Assembly: GCF_002105155.1 (NCBI RefSeq) | Contig: NW_019028996.1 | Coordinates: forward strand, 604,001-668,000 | Reading direction: 5' to 3' | DNA: 64,000 nucleotides | DNA from: Lobosporangium transversale | Lineage: Eukaryota; Mortierellomycota; Mortierellomycetes; Mortierellales; Mortierellaceae | Part shown: in pieces, positions 44,138 through 55,082 of the stretch | Layout of the letters: every line of letters starts with the position of its first letter | Position numbering within the stretch: the stretch's first letter is position 1 | Made by a program: the position numbers and the translations under genes | The notes under the pieces: generated by a model | The model's input: only the letters and a program-made list of their open reading frames with translations | Database searches by the model: none | Told to the model about the DNA's origin: nothing

Positions 44138-46144
44138 TTAGTTGTTCCATTTGAGCTCACCCTGTGGACCCTTGCTGACTTTGCGCGACAGTACCTCCAA
44201 AACCTTCTCCCGAACACCAATCTTGCCTCCACTCTTCTTCACGCAGACATCCACAACTTCATCCACAGTCAACTGAAGAGGCCCGCTGCCCTGGGCTTCA
44301 CCTGTTACAATCTTACGAATCTCGTTTTCAGAAGGAAGACCATACCGTCTATAAGGATACTCGCTCCAGGTTGTGGTGCTTGACAATGACAAAGGCTTAG
44401 GGGCCTGATTTCTAAAGTACACACCTAACATTTGCTCGCGATCTACATCCTCCACTGTAGCGGGGCTCCACTTGGGTTTCAGGGTCTTTTCGATAAGTAA
44501 AGCTTTGACACCTTCGGGGAAATCATGTCCATACAAGAACTGACGAGCCAACTGATGCTCCATTCTGAAACAGTCAGCAATACCTAAGTTGCCACCCTCA
44601 CGGATCTGCTGAAGAGTAACCTTGAGAGAAGTGGGTGACATGATGCGAAGAGCATTCAACGTTTCTTCTGCAAAAGGCGTCTTCTCCTTCTCCAATGCAG
44701 CAATGATATCTTCGACAGTGTTGAAGCGGAAGCAGCGGTCAATAGCGTCTCGATATTCTGAAAGTGCATACTTATGATCGTGAAGAGGTTCGCTGACAAA
44801 GTCCTCGATAGCCATATTGATCACGTCGTGATTATCAGTCTCTAGCTCGCTCAAACGATCTTCTAGTGCAGTCAAACGCTCCGAAGGAACGTAATGAGTA
44901 GCAATTCCAGCATAACTATTTTTCAAATTCAATAATCATTTCAGATATATCAACGTCAATATTGTCATCCAGGTTTGTATATCCAGCGCCGCAGTAGTAT
45001 TCGAAGTATGTCGCTCTATACTTACAGAGTGTCAATGCCTTTTAGACGAGTGCCAACAAGGCCGAGATAAGTACCAGTTTCACCATCCAAACGAGGTAAA
45101 AAGAAAGAACCTCCGACATCCGGGAACAAACCAATATTAGTCTCTGGCATAGCAAACAAGGTCTTTTCAGTTGCAATTCTGAATGGCGCATGTACAGAGA
45201 GACCAACGCCACCGCCCACTATAACATTTCAAATTAAAAGCATCTTTTAGCTCACCGTCTTCTTTCTATGAACAATTGAGGAAAAAAAATCTTGGAAACA
45301 GTAACGACGCAAAAGACTAAATCTCTTACTTGTAATGCCATTAAGAATAGCTACGAAAGGTGTCTTCAACGTAGCAATCATGTGGTTCAATCTATACTCC
45401 TCTGCAAAAAAATCCAGTGCTTCGTCATGCTTTCCAGCGTTGGCTAGCTCAACAACCTGTCGAACATCACCTCCTGCACAGAAAGCCTTCTCGCCGGCTC
45501 CTTTGATAACAATAACTTTGCACAAGTCCGAAGCATCCCATGCCTGCAAACATATATATTTAAAAGTCGCCACATGTAGGCATATCAAATGCGTTAGAAA
45601 TATCCAAACTAGAGCCTTGCTTGTCTTACCACAGTTAGCTAGTCTCATCATTTAAAATGCAATCTTGGCTTTTGCCTTACCTGAAGTTGAGGAGTCATAT
45701 TTCGCACCATACTCAAGTTGAGTGCATTAAGTGCCTTGGGACGGTTAAGAATAAAGGTCCGACTAGAAAGATGCTTGCGATGCAGAACGTCAGCCTATAG
45801 GAAGAAGAGAAATATAGTACATTCAACTGCCATGTTGCATCAAACTCCTAATTTTGTGTGCACCCATTTGATTAAGATATTCCTGTTATACCTCGATGGG
45901 ATCTTCCTTTGCTGCAGTTGTTGACATCTATAGTAATTGAAACAAAAAATTCAATGTCGCGTGTCAAAGACACAAATCTTGACCATACTTTAATAACTAA
46001 CCCATGTCAGCAAGATTTCTGTAATAGATCACTCACATTGACTCGTGTGCCGAGCCAGCCGTTAATCATGTGAACGCGACGCTGCGCTACAATGGAAGAG
46101 GATGTCCTTGAGGCAGCAGCTACACGGAATGTCTGACGCAGCAT
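44138..46144 (-). CDS. 3-hydroxyisobutyryl-CoA hydrolase
   Basis: Six exons: 46037-46144, 45892-45927, 45681-45794, 45330-45543, 45026-45218 and 44138-44915; 480 residues, near yeast Ehd3 (500). The N-terminus ([23 protein letters not shown]) is a mitochondrial presequence. Crotonase-fold features are [32 protein letters not shown] (oxyanion hole), [52 protein letters not shown] (catalytic Glu and Asp), and [10 protein letters not shown] near the end. The enzyme releases 3-hydroxyisobutyrate in valine breakdown; in yeast the homologue is also linked to the mitochondrial ribosome. The gene sits inside a run of biosynthetic genes. Confidence 0.93.
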
Positions 46145-46445
46145 TGTCGATGAGAATGAGTTTGTTGGGTTGGAAAGCGACAAAAAAGCGGAAAGAAAAT
46201 GCAACTACTGATTTAAAGGTACGTTTGATTGTGGGAAAAACTGTTTATTCAAGCAGAACTCGTGACAGGAAAAGACAATAGACATTGGAAGTAACAGAAA
46301 AAACTTAATTCCAACTCGAGAAAGTACTAGACCAATTTTTAAATATTTACAAGCACATTGTTATTTCTCTATTTATTTTATCTTTTTAAACAGCATATTG
46401 TACAGGTAGTTGTTCAAGCAGGCAGGTTCCGACAAGTGAGTTATT
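46145..46445. other. Intergenic region between HIBCH and ILV5
   Basis: A 301-base AT-rich spacer: HIBCH promoter side and ILV5 3' flank. Confidence 0.55.
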
Positions 46446-47744
46446 TTACTGGTTCTCGGGACGCAACTGACGGACAGCCTTACCAGCGCGCCACATCTCG
46501 TGGTTAGCGATCTCAGCAAGCTCTGCTTCAAGCTCAGCACGGTAGTTTGGTGCAGAGTTCTTGGTCAATGACCTTCTAGTCTCGGTTCCATTTGCCACTG
46601 ATTCGTACAATTCCTCGAAGATAGGCTTGGAGGCATCATGGAACTTCTTCCACCAATCAAGAGCACCACGCTGGGCAGTTGTAGAGCAGTTAGCGTACAT
46701 CCAGTCCATGCCGTTGGCGCCGATCAAGGGATAAAGAGATTGAGTAGCTTCTTCAACAGTCTCGTTAAATGCCTCCGAGGGTGAGTGACCGCGAGCACGG
46801 AGAACATCATACTGAGCAACAAAGAGACCTTGAATTGCACCCATCAACACTCCTCGCTCACCGTACAGATCAGAATAGACTTCCTGTTTGAACGTGGTCT
46901 CATAAAGGTAACCAGTACCAACACCAACACCAAGGGCTACAGCGCGCTCTTTGGCCTTTCCAGAGACGTCCTGATAAACCGCAACAGATCCGTTGATGCC
47001 ACGGCCTTCAAGGAAGAGGTTACGAACAGTCGTTCCGGAACCTTTAGGAGCAACCAGGATAACATCAATGTCCTCGGGAGGGACAACACCGGTGTCTTCG
47101 GAGTAAATAACCGAGAATCCATGCGAAAAGTAGAGGGTTTTTCCCTTTGTGAGGTAAGGCTTGATTTCGTTCCAAAGCTTGGACTGCGCGGCATCTGAAA
47201 GCAAGTTCATGATGACAGTTCCACGATCGCATGCTTCTGTGATCTCAAACAAGTCCTTGCCAGGAACCCAACCTTCTGAAACAGCCTTGTCCCAAGAAGC
47301 GCCCTTTCGGCATCCGATAATGACATTCAACTTGTTGTCACGAAGGTTGAGCGCTTGGCCGCGACCCATTGGGCCATATCCTAGAACAGTGAGGGTGTCG
47401 TTCTTGAAGGTCTCTTGGAGCTTGCTAGGTGGGTAATCACTACGTTCATAGACAATCTCTTTCGTACCGCCAAAGTCCATGGTCTTGAGACCACGTGTCT
47501 GAGCGAAAGCAACCTGTAGAATGAATCAGTTATTGTAATTAGTTAATCAGCCAGGAGTAAGGATGGTGGATGTTTGGTTGTTGTCACAGAATAGATTTTG
47601 ATGATCTATCGATTATACCTTGCAGGCAGTGGCTCGGGGGATCTGAGAAATAGCAGTGGAGCGGGCTACCATGGAAAAGGAGCGAGAAGCAGGAGCAGCG
47701 ACGCGAGTCAACTGACGGAAAGCGGAACGAACAGCAAAGCTCAT
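46446..47744 (-). CDS. ILV5: Ketol-acid reductoisomerase
   Basis: Two exons: 47619-47744 and 46446-47513; 397 residues (yeast Ilv5 395). The presequence is Ser/Arg-rich (MSFAVRSAFRQLTRVAAPASR). The NADPH motif reads VLGYGPMGRGQALNLRD; the fungal form is usually GYGSQGYGQ, so Pro-Met replaces Ser-Gln while the glycines remain. Class I knotted-domain signatures follow: VILVAPKGSGTTVRNLF, EVYSDLYGERGVLMGAIQGLF, HSPSEAFNETVEEATQSLYPLIG and ACSTTARRGALDWW-like NCSTTAQRGALDWW. The end VRQLRPENQ is nearly identical to yeast. It converts acetolactate and acetohydroxybutyrate in mitochondria. It is divergent from ILV2. Confidence 0.97.
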
Positions 47745-48638
47745 GGTGATATAGAAAATAGGGTCAGGAAGCTCAGGTACTTGTAGAGATTTTAATGAGA
47801 AAAGGAGTGGGTGAATGAGAACAAAGAAATGAAAAGAAAGGGGGGAAAGCAGGGTTTAAATATCTGCCGTTGGATCCAAAACGAGAGATGATCGTCTGGA
47901 CTAAATTAAGAGCATTTTGATCCATACGATAGGATGAAGATTTGAACTGGATCTTTTAGCAGGAAGGATCCCATGTTGAGAGCACCATTCCACGGAAGGA
48001 AAAAAATGTGCATGAATGCGGGCAGTAAGATCAACGAATAGAGACCATTGTTAAGATAAATAGCACTTATTCTCACTTTTATTGAATAACACTTATATAT
48101 ATAGCATAAATAACCGTGCACTAAGATGGTTAACTTAAGTCTATTATCGGTCTTGAAGCAGAGGAGCGATGATTGGTTGATGGAAATGAGTAATGTGAGT
48201 GCAGATTGGTGTAACAGATTAGAGATTAGAGTCAACTTTGTCAACAGCACATGAAAATGTTTTTTTTGCACTTGTCCAATCCAATCAACACTTCTCCACT
48301 CTTTCTCGATAACGCTAATCGTTGATCCGTGCAATCATCAACATTTAAAACGCTTCTAAATGTCTTCTCTCTCCCTTTCTTCTCACTAAAAAAAAACACT
48401 GTCAACACAATTGCCTTTTTTTTTTTTTTTTTTTTTTTTTTACTTCTTTCTCTCCTCTCCTCTCCTCCCTACTTCTCCTCCTCCTCCCTACTTCTCCTCT
48501 CTTCTTGCTTATCAGGCGTTGCTTTACAGCACATTCTTCGACTTGATATCACTCCCCTGCTGTTATAATACCCTCTTTTTCCTTTTTCTCTTTTATGCCA
48601 TATCTCATTACCCACAGCTTTTGATAAAATAACATAAA
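47745..48638. promoter_or_regulatory. Shared upstream region of ILV5 and ILV2
   Basis: An 894-bp region between the two divergent starts. It contains one Gcn4-like half site (GAGTCA at 48229-48234, in AGAGTCAAC), a T-run at 48418-48440 and CT-rich tracts up to 48510 that suit an ILV2 core promoter. The shared control is inferred from position only. Confidence 0.5.
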
Positions 48639-50976
48639 ATGCATTCACAATCCTTCGCTCGCTTGGCGCGATCTACATATTCTACTGTTGGCAGACAATG
48701 CCTCAGCAGACCATTCTCCCTTACATCCGCAACGAGGATCGCTGCATCTCAGATCCGTTTCCGGTCCTCAGCTGCCACAGCTGAAGCCGCTGTCCAGCCA
48801 AAGTAAGTACTTTTGTGATTATTCATCAACCTGAAATAACTCATATCCTCGGTAAAGAGTAAACGCTTTTAATTGACCGTTTTTTATTTTATTTTTTATT
48901 TTATTCTTTTAATGATTGTTATTATTACAGCATCGCTGCTGTTGACCCATCCGCAGCTCCACCACTCCAACCTCTCGAGCGTACTCAACCAAAGACATCT
49001 TCAAAACCAGAACATGATCATTCATTTGTTGGTATGTCAGGAGGTCAGATTTTTCATGAGATGATGCTACGACACAATGTGAAGCACGTCTTCGGATACC
49101 CTGGAGGTGCTATTCTTCCTGTCTTCGATGCCATCTATAACTCCAAGCACTTTGACTTTATCCTGCCCAGAGCTGAGCAAGGTGCTGGTCATGCCGCTGA
49201 AGGATATGCTCGTGTCACGTAAGTTGCGAACAATCAATGCGATTTATGGTTTCGCTTATCTTTTTTGTTTTGTTTGTCAATGTCAAGCTATTCTCCGAAA
49301 AGCGAAAAACTTTATTTTTCAATCAGTCTTACACTCCTTTTTTTCTTTTTCTTTTTTTTCTCTCGTTGACAACTATTCTCGCACATGGTAGTGGAAAGCC
49401 TGGAGTTGTCCTTGTCACCTCAGGTCCTGGTGCCACGAATGTCATTACCGCAATGCAGGATGCACTTTCGGATGGAACACCCATGGTTGTTTTTTCAGGT
49501 CAGGTTCCTGTTAGCGCTATCGGATCAGACGCTTTCCAGGAGGCCGACGTGGTTGGAATCTCGCGTGCATGCACAAAATGGAACGTCATGGTCAAAGACA
49601 TTGCTGACCTTCCTCGTCGCATCAATGAGGCCTTTGAGATCGCTACCTCGGGACGACCTGGACCCGTCTTGGTTGATTTGCCCAAGGATGTCACTGCCGC
49701 GATTGTGAATAAGCCTATTCCTGCTGCACCTAGCATTCCTGCTAAGCCTCCAACTAGCCAGGCTCCCTTTTTCTCTGATCTTGCCAAAGATGCATCTCAG
49801 GTCACCTCTCCTCAAATTCATCGCGCAGCTCAGTTGATTAACGCAGCCAAACGCCCGCTGATCTATGCCGGCCAGGGTATTCTTGCTCATCCCGACGGTC
49901 CTGAACGCCTCAGGGAGCTCTCGCACAACGGAAATATTCCTGTCACCACCACACTTCAAGGTTTGGGCGCATTTGATGAACTGGATCACCGGTCCCTCCA
50001 TATGGTCGGCATGCACGGCTCCGCTTATGCCAATCTCGCTATGCAAAAAGCCGATGTGATTATCGCATTGGGAGCTCGTTTTGATGACCGTGTTACCGCT
50101 AATGTCCCTCGCTTTGCTCCTGAGGCAAGGAAGGCTGCAGCCGAGAAGCGTGGAGGTATTATCCATTTCGAGATTTCACCCAAAAACATCAACAAGGTCG
50201 TTCAGGCGACCGAAGCAATTGAAGGTGATGTCACAGAGAACCTGACAAAGCTTCTGCCCCTGATCGAGAGCTCAGAGCGCAAGGAGTGGTTCACAAAGAT
50301 TAGTGACTGGAAGAGCCGCTTCCCTTTTTACCATGTACAGGATCCTAACGGTATCCTCTTGCCTCAGACCGTCATCCAAGAACTCGACAAGCAAACCGCT
50401 GATATGAAAGAGAAGGTCATCATCACAACTGGTGTGGGTCAGCATCAGATGTGGGCTGCTCAGTACTTCCGTTGGCGTCATCCCCGCAGTCTGGTCACCT
50501 CTGGAGGTTTGGGCACAATGGGCTTTGGTCTTCCAGCAGCCATTGGAGCGAAGGTTGGCAAACCCGATCATATTGTAGTTGATATTGATGGTGATGCCAG
50601 TTTCTGCATGACCGGAATGGAGTTGGCTACAGCAGCACAATACAACATTGGTGTCAAGGTTTTGATTCTCAACAATGATTTCCAGGGCATGGTTAAGCAG
50701 TGGCAGGATCTTTTCTACGAGGAGCGCTACTCTGCTACCCGCATGTTCAACCCTGACTTTGTTAAACTTGCAGAAGCCATGAACATCAAGGGTATCCGCG
50801 CCACATCAATGCAAGATCTCCCCGGCGCCATGGCTGAATTCCTAGCTCACCCAGGCCCAGTTGTGCTGGAAGCCAAGGTCTGCAAACGCGAACACGTCTT
50901 CCCAATGGCACCAGCTGCCAGCGCTCTACACGAATTTATTGTGCACCCTCATCAAGCCTCAAATAGTCGCGATTAA
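48639..50976 (+). CDS. ILV2: Acetolactate synthase catalytic subunit
   Basis: Three exons: 48639-48802, 48931-49218 and 49392-50976; 678 residues (yeast Ilv2 687). The long presequence is Arg/Ser-rich (MHSQSFARLARSTYSTVGR). Signatures: HVFGYPGGAILPVFDAIY, LPRAEQGAGHAAEGYARVTG with the catalytic Glu, VLVTSGPGATNVITAMQDA, SGQVPVSAIGSDAFQEADVVGISRACTKWN, ALGARFDDRVT for FAD, and the ThDP loop DIDGDASFCMTG followed by ILNNDFQGMVKQWQDLFY. The Pro of QVPVSA and Trp of KQWQ, where inhibitor-resistance changes occur in relatives, are the normal residues. It partners with ILV6 (42597-43821). Confidence 0.97.
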
Positions 50977-50991
50977 ACACTTTGGCCCAAA

Positions 50992-50993
50992 AG

Positions 50994-51026
<33 letters not shown>
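50992..51026. repeat. Poly-A tract just after ILV2
   Basis: About 34 nearly pure A bases begin 16 bases after the stop codon and continue into an AAAAG repeat. Confidence 0.85.
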
Positions 51027-51028
<2 letters not shown>

Positions 51029-51115
51029 AAAGAAAAGAGAAAACTTGTAACATAGCCCGCAGCATAATAAATAAAAAATTACTCCACTAAAAATAAAAAA
51101 AAATCATCAATTTGC

Positions 51116-51670
51116 ATGATGGACCACATCAGTCTCCCTTCACGACATTCTCTCATCACATTACAAGACATTACTGTTAACAATTGGAAACAGATTACAC
51201 AATTGATTGTTAACCGAGATCAATTAGGTTTAGTTACATCAAACCTCGAATCTCTCTGCGAACACCAGTATTATGTACCAAGATCTATTGTCCGAGCCAT
51301 AGTTGCAGATGCAATCCCTGTGGGTTATATTCGTCTTCAACAAGAGGAACAAGATCAAGCAAGTGAGCCGACCCGAATAGCAACAGATCACGGCAATCAT
51401 CTCCGAATGTTTCGATTACTCAGCTTTATGATTCATCAATCATATCAAGGACTCGGTTTTGGCACCAATGCCTTACAATTGTTACAAAAGGAGTTATCGT
51501 CTCAATCTCGCGAGGCCCATGGAATCAGAATATTGACAACCTCGTTTGCAAGTGTTCATCCTGAAGACTCTCCCGAGCATTTCTTTTCAGCTTTAGGATT
51601 CCAGAAGAGTCAAATCCATGGGCAACCTCTACAAGAAATGATCTGGACGTCAAAGATATCAGAAGCATAG
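51116..51670 (+). CDS. GNAT-family N-acetyltransferase
   Basis: A single exon of 184 residues; a second in-frame ATG follows at once (51119). The order is that of a GNAT domain: HQYYVPRSIVRAIVADAIPVGYIRL (strands 2-4), then MIHQSYQGLGFGTNALQLLQKEL, where QGLGFG is the acetyl-CoA pyrophosphate loop (Q-x-x-G-x-G). The segment SPEHFFSALGFQKS is the C-terminal motif B. The layout resembles spermidine/spermine and small-molecule acetyltransferases; the substrate is not readable. It is 140 bases after ILV2 on the same strand but has no known link to that pathway. Confidence 0.82.
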   Translation: MMDHISLPSRHSLITLQDITVNNWKQITQLIVNRDQLGLVTSNLESLCEHQYYVPRSIVRAIVADAIPVGYIRLQQEEQDQASEPTRIATDHGNHLRMFRLLSFMIHQSYQGLGFGTNALQLLQKELSSQSREAHGIRILTTSFASVHPEDSPEHFFSALGFQKSQIHGQPLQEMIWTSKISEA

Positions 51671-52841
51671 AGTGCACAAAAAGAACTCGGCTATTGATAT
51701 GGTCTGGTCATGGATGTGTGGCTTTGAAGCAATTGATGATCAACCAATAAACCCTGTTTTTAAAGTTTAGTCAACTACATGTACTAAAATGTTTGGCATT
51801 TATCCTGCAATGACACCAAGCAATAATCTTTTGTTCTGTTTTCAACACTCACACCCATATTAACAATAACAGCAGCAATACCCTTGCCAAGACTGCATTT
51901 CAAATGTAGTGAATGGGACAATGTCCACATAGAAATCTCCACGGAGAAAGTTTGCTTCAATCAAAATGAGCTTTGCCATACCATTGTCAGTACTTTCCAT
52001 TAATAAATTGACCTCAATGAGCACTTCCACTGAGACCGGCGCCCTTTTTCAAAAGGTTTGCTTAGCCCCAGAGGTAGGAGGGCTACCTTTAATACTACAA
52101 CCCTGACGCTCTTGTCGGACTCAGCAAGGTCGTCAAGAATGAGCAGATGGCGACGACGAAGATACTGCTGAAGGCGATGAGGATGATGGTGTTGGTACTG
52201 CTGAGGATGATAATGGTGACCCTGGGGCAAAAGATGTGGAGAGGGAGGAGGGTGAGGGCAATGATGAGACAGGTTAGTTCTACCCTACTGGTGAAATGTT
52301 GTTGCAATAGTAATTGAGTTTGGTACGAGGGGTACCGTTGATTCGGATAGTTGGTATTTAAGCCTATCTGAACAGGCAATGGCCAGAAGCTATCATCCGT
52401 TGGAATATCGTTGAACGTCTCCAAGTTAGGATCCGTGCTAGGACGCGACGATTACCGCCTTTTCCGATTTTTAGTTGAATACGAATAGGGCTTCGGCCCC
52501 TGAGTCATGCTGTGAGGGTTCGCATGTTGGACAGAAAGGTTCGAGTTGTGTCCTCTAATGTTAATTACAAATATTGAAAAGATAAATCCATTGCAGACGA
52601 CTTTTTAGCAACGGTGTACTGTAGGGTTGTAGAGTAGCCTTGTTGCCCTTCTACGGCGGATTTGTTCATATATGATAAGTTTAAGGGGTAACGTAATTTT
52701 GATAGCATGCCTGGGACGTCCAGACGTTAAAGAGAAAGCCCCTCAAGTACAGTCACATATCACCACCCAGAGGGCGAAGGGAGAATGAACACATGCTTCT
52801 TCGTTTGCTACACATCTCTTCGCCTTTGACACCATTCAGCC
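51671..52841. other. Intergenic region
   Basis: A stretch at about 52145-52275 could encode Asp/Glu/Gly-rich peptide on the plus strand but has no start or splice context. I see no supported gene. Confidence 0.45.
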
Positions 52842-53677
52842 ATGACTGAGCAATCCTCATTGCTACTAAAGAAGCAACTCAAAGGTAAAAAAAGAAAAAG
52901 CAAAACTAAGTTATTATATATATATATTGTTGTTTTCTGTGCCACCACCCATCGTAGGAAGGAAGAAAATGTGACAAGAACTGAATAAGAGTTTGAAAAG
53001 CTATTGACCTTAGCCATGGCTTCGGATTTGATGGCCAAAGTATATCTATGGTTCCACAGTGCTAGCATCTTCATTTATTATTGCTTATAATACTGTATAT
53101 ATTGAAAGGTGTTTTAATTACATTGTGCTTCCTTCTTTCTCTGGTCACTACCAAGAGGATAAGCTGGTCTTTTTTCTAAGAACGACTTCTTTGCTATTCG
53201 CCTTTTTTGATCAAAACGCAAAGCTTCTCACTGAATGATGTCTTTTTCATTCTCAGTTTTCTCCAGGGAAACTCTAAACCACCTCTCCTTTTACTGCCTC
53301 TAATCCATGATGGCATTTATGTCATAGAATTATCGTCATGAAAGTACTCCTCAATCGTTTATTTAAGGATAACCCTTTTCCCTTCTTCCTCCTCTTCGAA
53401 TGTTTTGAACAGAACTAGTCAAGTGATCCAATATTGATACAGATGTTCGATTTTCTGCTGTAATCTGTTAGAACTTGCCAAACATCCCGTGGAAGGCTTC
53501 TCAGCTGGCCTTGTCGACGATAATAACATTTATGAGGTAGGACTTTGACCGACAGCACGTAAACGCCTTTATACGTCAGTTGGCTTGTGCTGAACATAGC
53601 TTTAACTCCATGACATGCGGTCCTGGTTGTGCATAGTGGGAAATCATGATCATGGGTCCACAAGACACTCTCTAGTA

Positions 53678-53718
<41 letters not shown>

Positions 53719-54534
53719 CGCGAGTGTTCATGCACATTTTAGGAGCAAAATTTATTTTCAACTGTACAATAACCAGCTCCTGCCTTGATCACTAATCCCG
53801 GTCCATAACGTGGATCTGATGGATGATGGGATATCATTATCATTTTTTTCTCATATTGCTTTGAAATGGTTCTAGTGAGGGAGGTTTCTTCAGGGCCATC
53901 ATGACGTTCCCGCAAGATTATCCATTGATGCCTCCGAAGCTCAAATTCACTACTGATATATACCACCCTAATGGTAAGGCTGGGAAGCCGTAAAGAACTG
54001 CCACATCAACGACATGGTTTTACATAAAAGAGTACCAATACATATGTATGTTTTTTCTTTATCTGTACAGTATATCCTGATGGAGAGGTCTGCATTTCCA
54101 TCTTGGTAAGCTTTTATTGATTTTTATTTTCTGTCATTGCTGTCGCAATGCATCATATTTGCTCCCATTGTTTTCGATCGTTGTTAAAACCATACTTGAT
54201 GTTTATTCTAATTGTAGCATCCCCCTGGTGAGGATAAGTATGGATATGAGCAGGCAAGCGAGCGCTGGTCGCCAGTCCATACTGTGGAGACAATCTTAGT
54301 TAGTGTTATCTCCATGCTATCAAGCCCCAATGACGAAAGCCCTGCAAACATCGAGGCTGCTGTAAGATTATAGACTTTGATACGACATATACCAGAGTCG
54401 GCGCGAACAGAGTTCATAATCTAATATAATGCAAACAATCTTTATATTTGAATCTTTAGAAAGAATGGCGTGACAACTATACTTCTTACAAAAAGAAAGT
54501 GCAACGTATCGCACGACGTTCAGCAGACATGTGA
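52842..54534 (+). CDS. E2 ubiquitin-conjugating enzyme, UBE2G/Ubc7 type
   Basis: Seven exons: 52842-52884, 53472-53536, 53637-53674, 53876-53973, 54071-54105, 54218-54361 and 54460-54534; 165 residues, the same length as yeast Ubc7. The UBC fold is complete: [38 protein letters not shown], then [21 protein letters not shown] with catalytic Cys89. The acidic insertion [27 protein letters not shown] directly after the active site marks the UBE2G/Ubc7 class. These E2s act at the ER membrane in degradation of misfolded proteins. The first intron (587 bases) is long. Identity is strong; assignment between G1 and G2 subtypes is not. Confidence 0.95.
53681..53718. repeat. T-run in an E2 gene intron
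   Basis: About 38 consecutive T, the longest homopolymer in the window, seven bases after a 5' splice site. Confidence 0.9.
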
Positions 54535-55082
54535 CATGGGAAGCGGTACATCAGGTTTAGCTAGAAAGATTTATTGTTGTTATATCGCGTCTTATGCGAT
54601 CGTGTGGTTAAAAATGCCCGTTATATTTGAATTTTTAGAAAAAAAAAATAAAAAATAAAAAATAAAAAATAAACCTGGTCCATCTGTTTCTCTGTGCATA
54701 CATTGACGTCTGGCCTCAGGCGCACGAGAAATGTGATACGGACGGCAATTGCTTCAATCGCTATTAAGGAATCAGATGCCCTCAATGAAGTGCGAAATAA
54801 GTAGTTGACAAGGAGGAAAATCACCATCATTGGCAGACCCTCTTCATGGTATAAACCTCGCTTTGAATGACTCCGTCATAACTATTTCTTTCCTCACGAT
54901 TTTCAAATGTCAATAAATTATGAATACTTCGTCCACTTTCAGCATGTTAAGGGACTCTGACCTGTGGAGAGTAATAGCAAGCTTTAACGCATTCTAACGG
55001 ATTATAGCTAATTATAATCGTAAAATGGGTACACAGATGCTTTTTGAAAGTGTCTGCCGACGATATAGATGATTATTTTATT
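54535..55082. other. Convergent intergenic region
   Basis: 3' flanks of the E2 gene (+) and the SRPBCC gene (-), with an AAAAAAT repeat at 54639-54670; no gene. Confidence 0.55.

Noticed and set aside
52145-52275. Acidic Asp/Gly-rich peptide frame
   Set aside because: No start codon in frame, no supporting splice sites, and the sequence is a GAT/GGT simple repeat.
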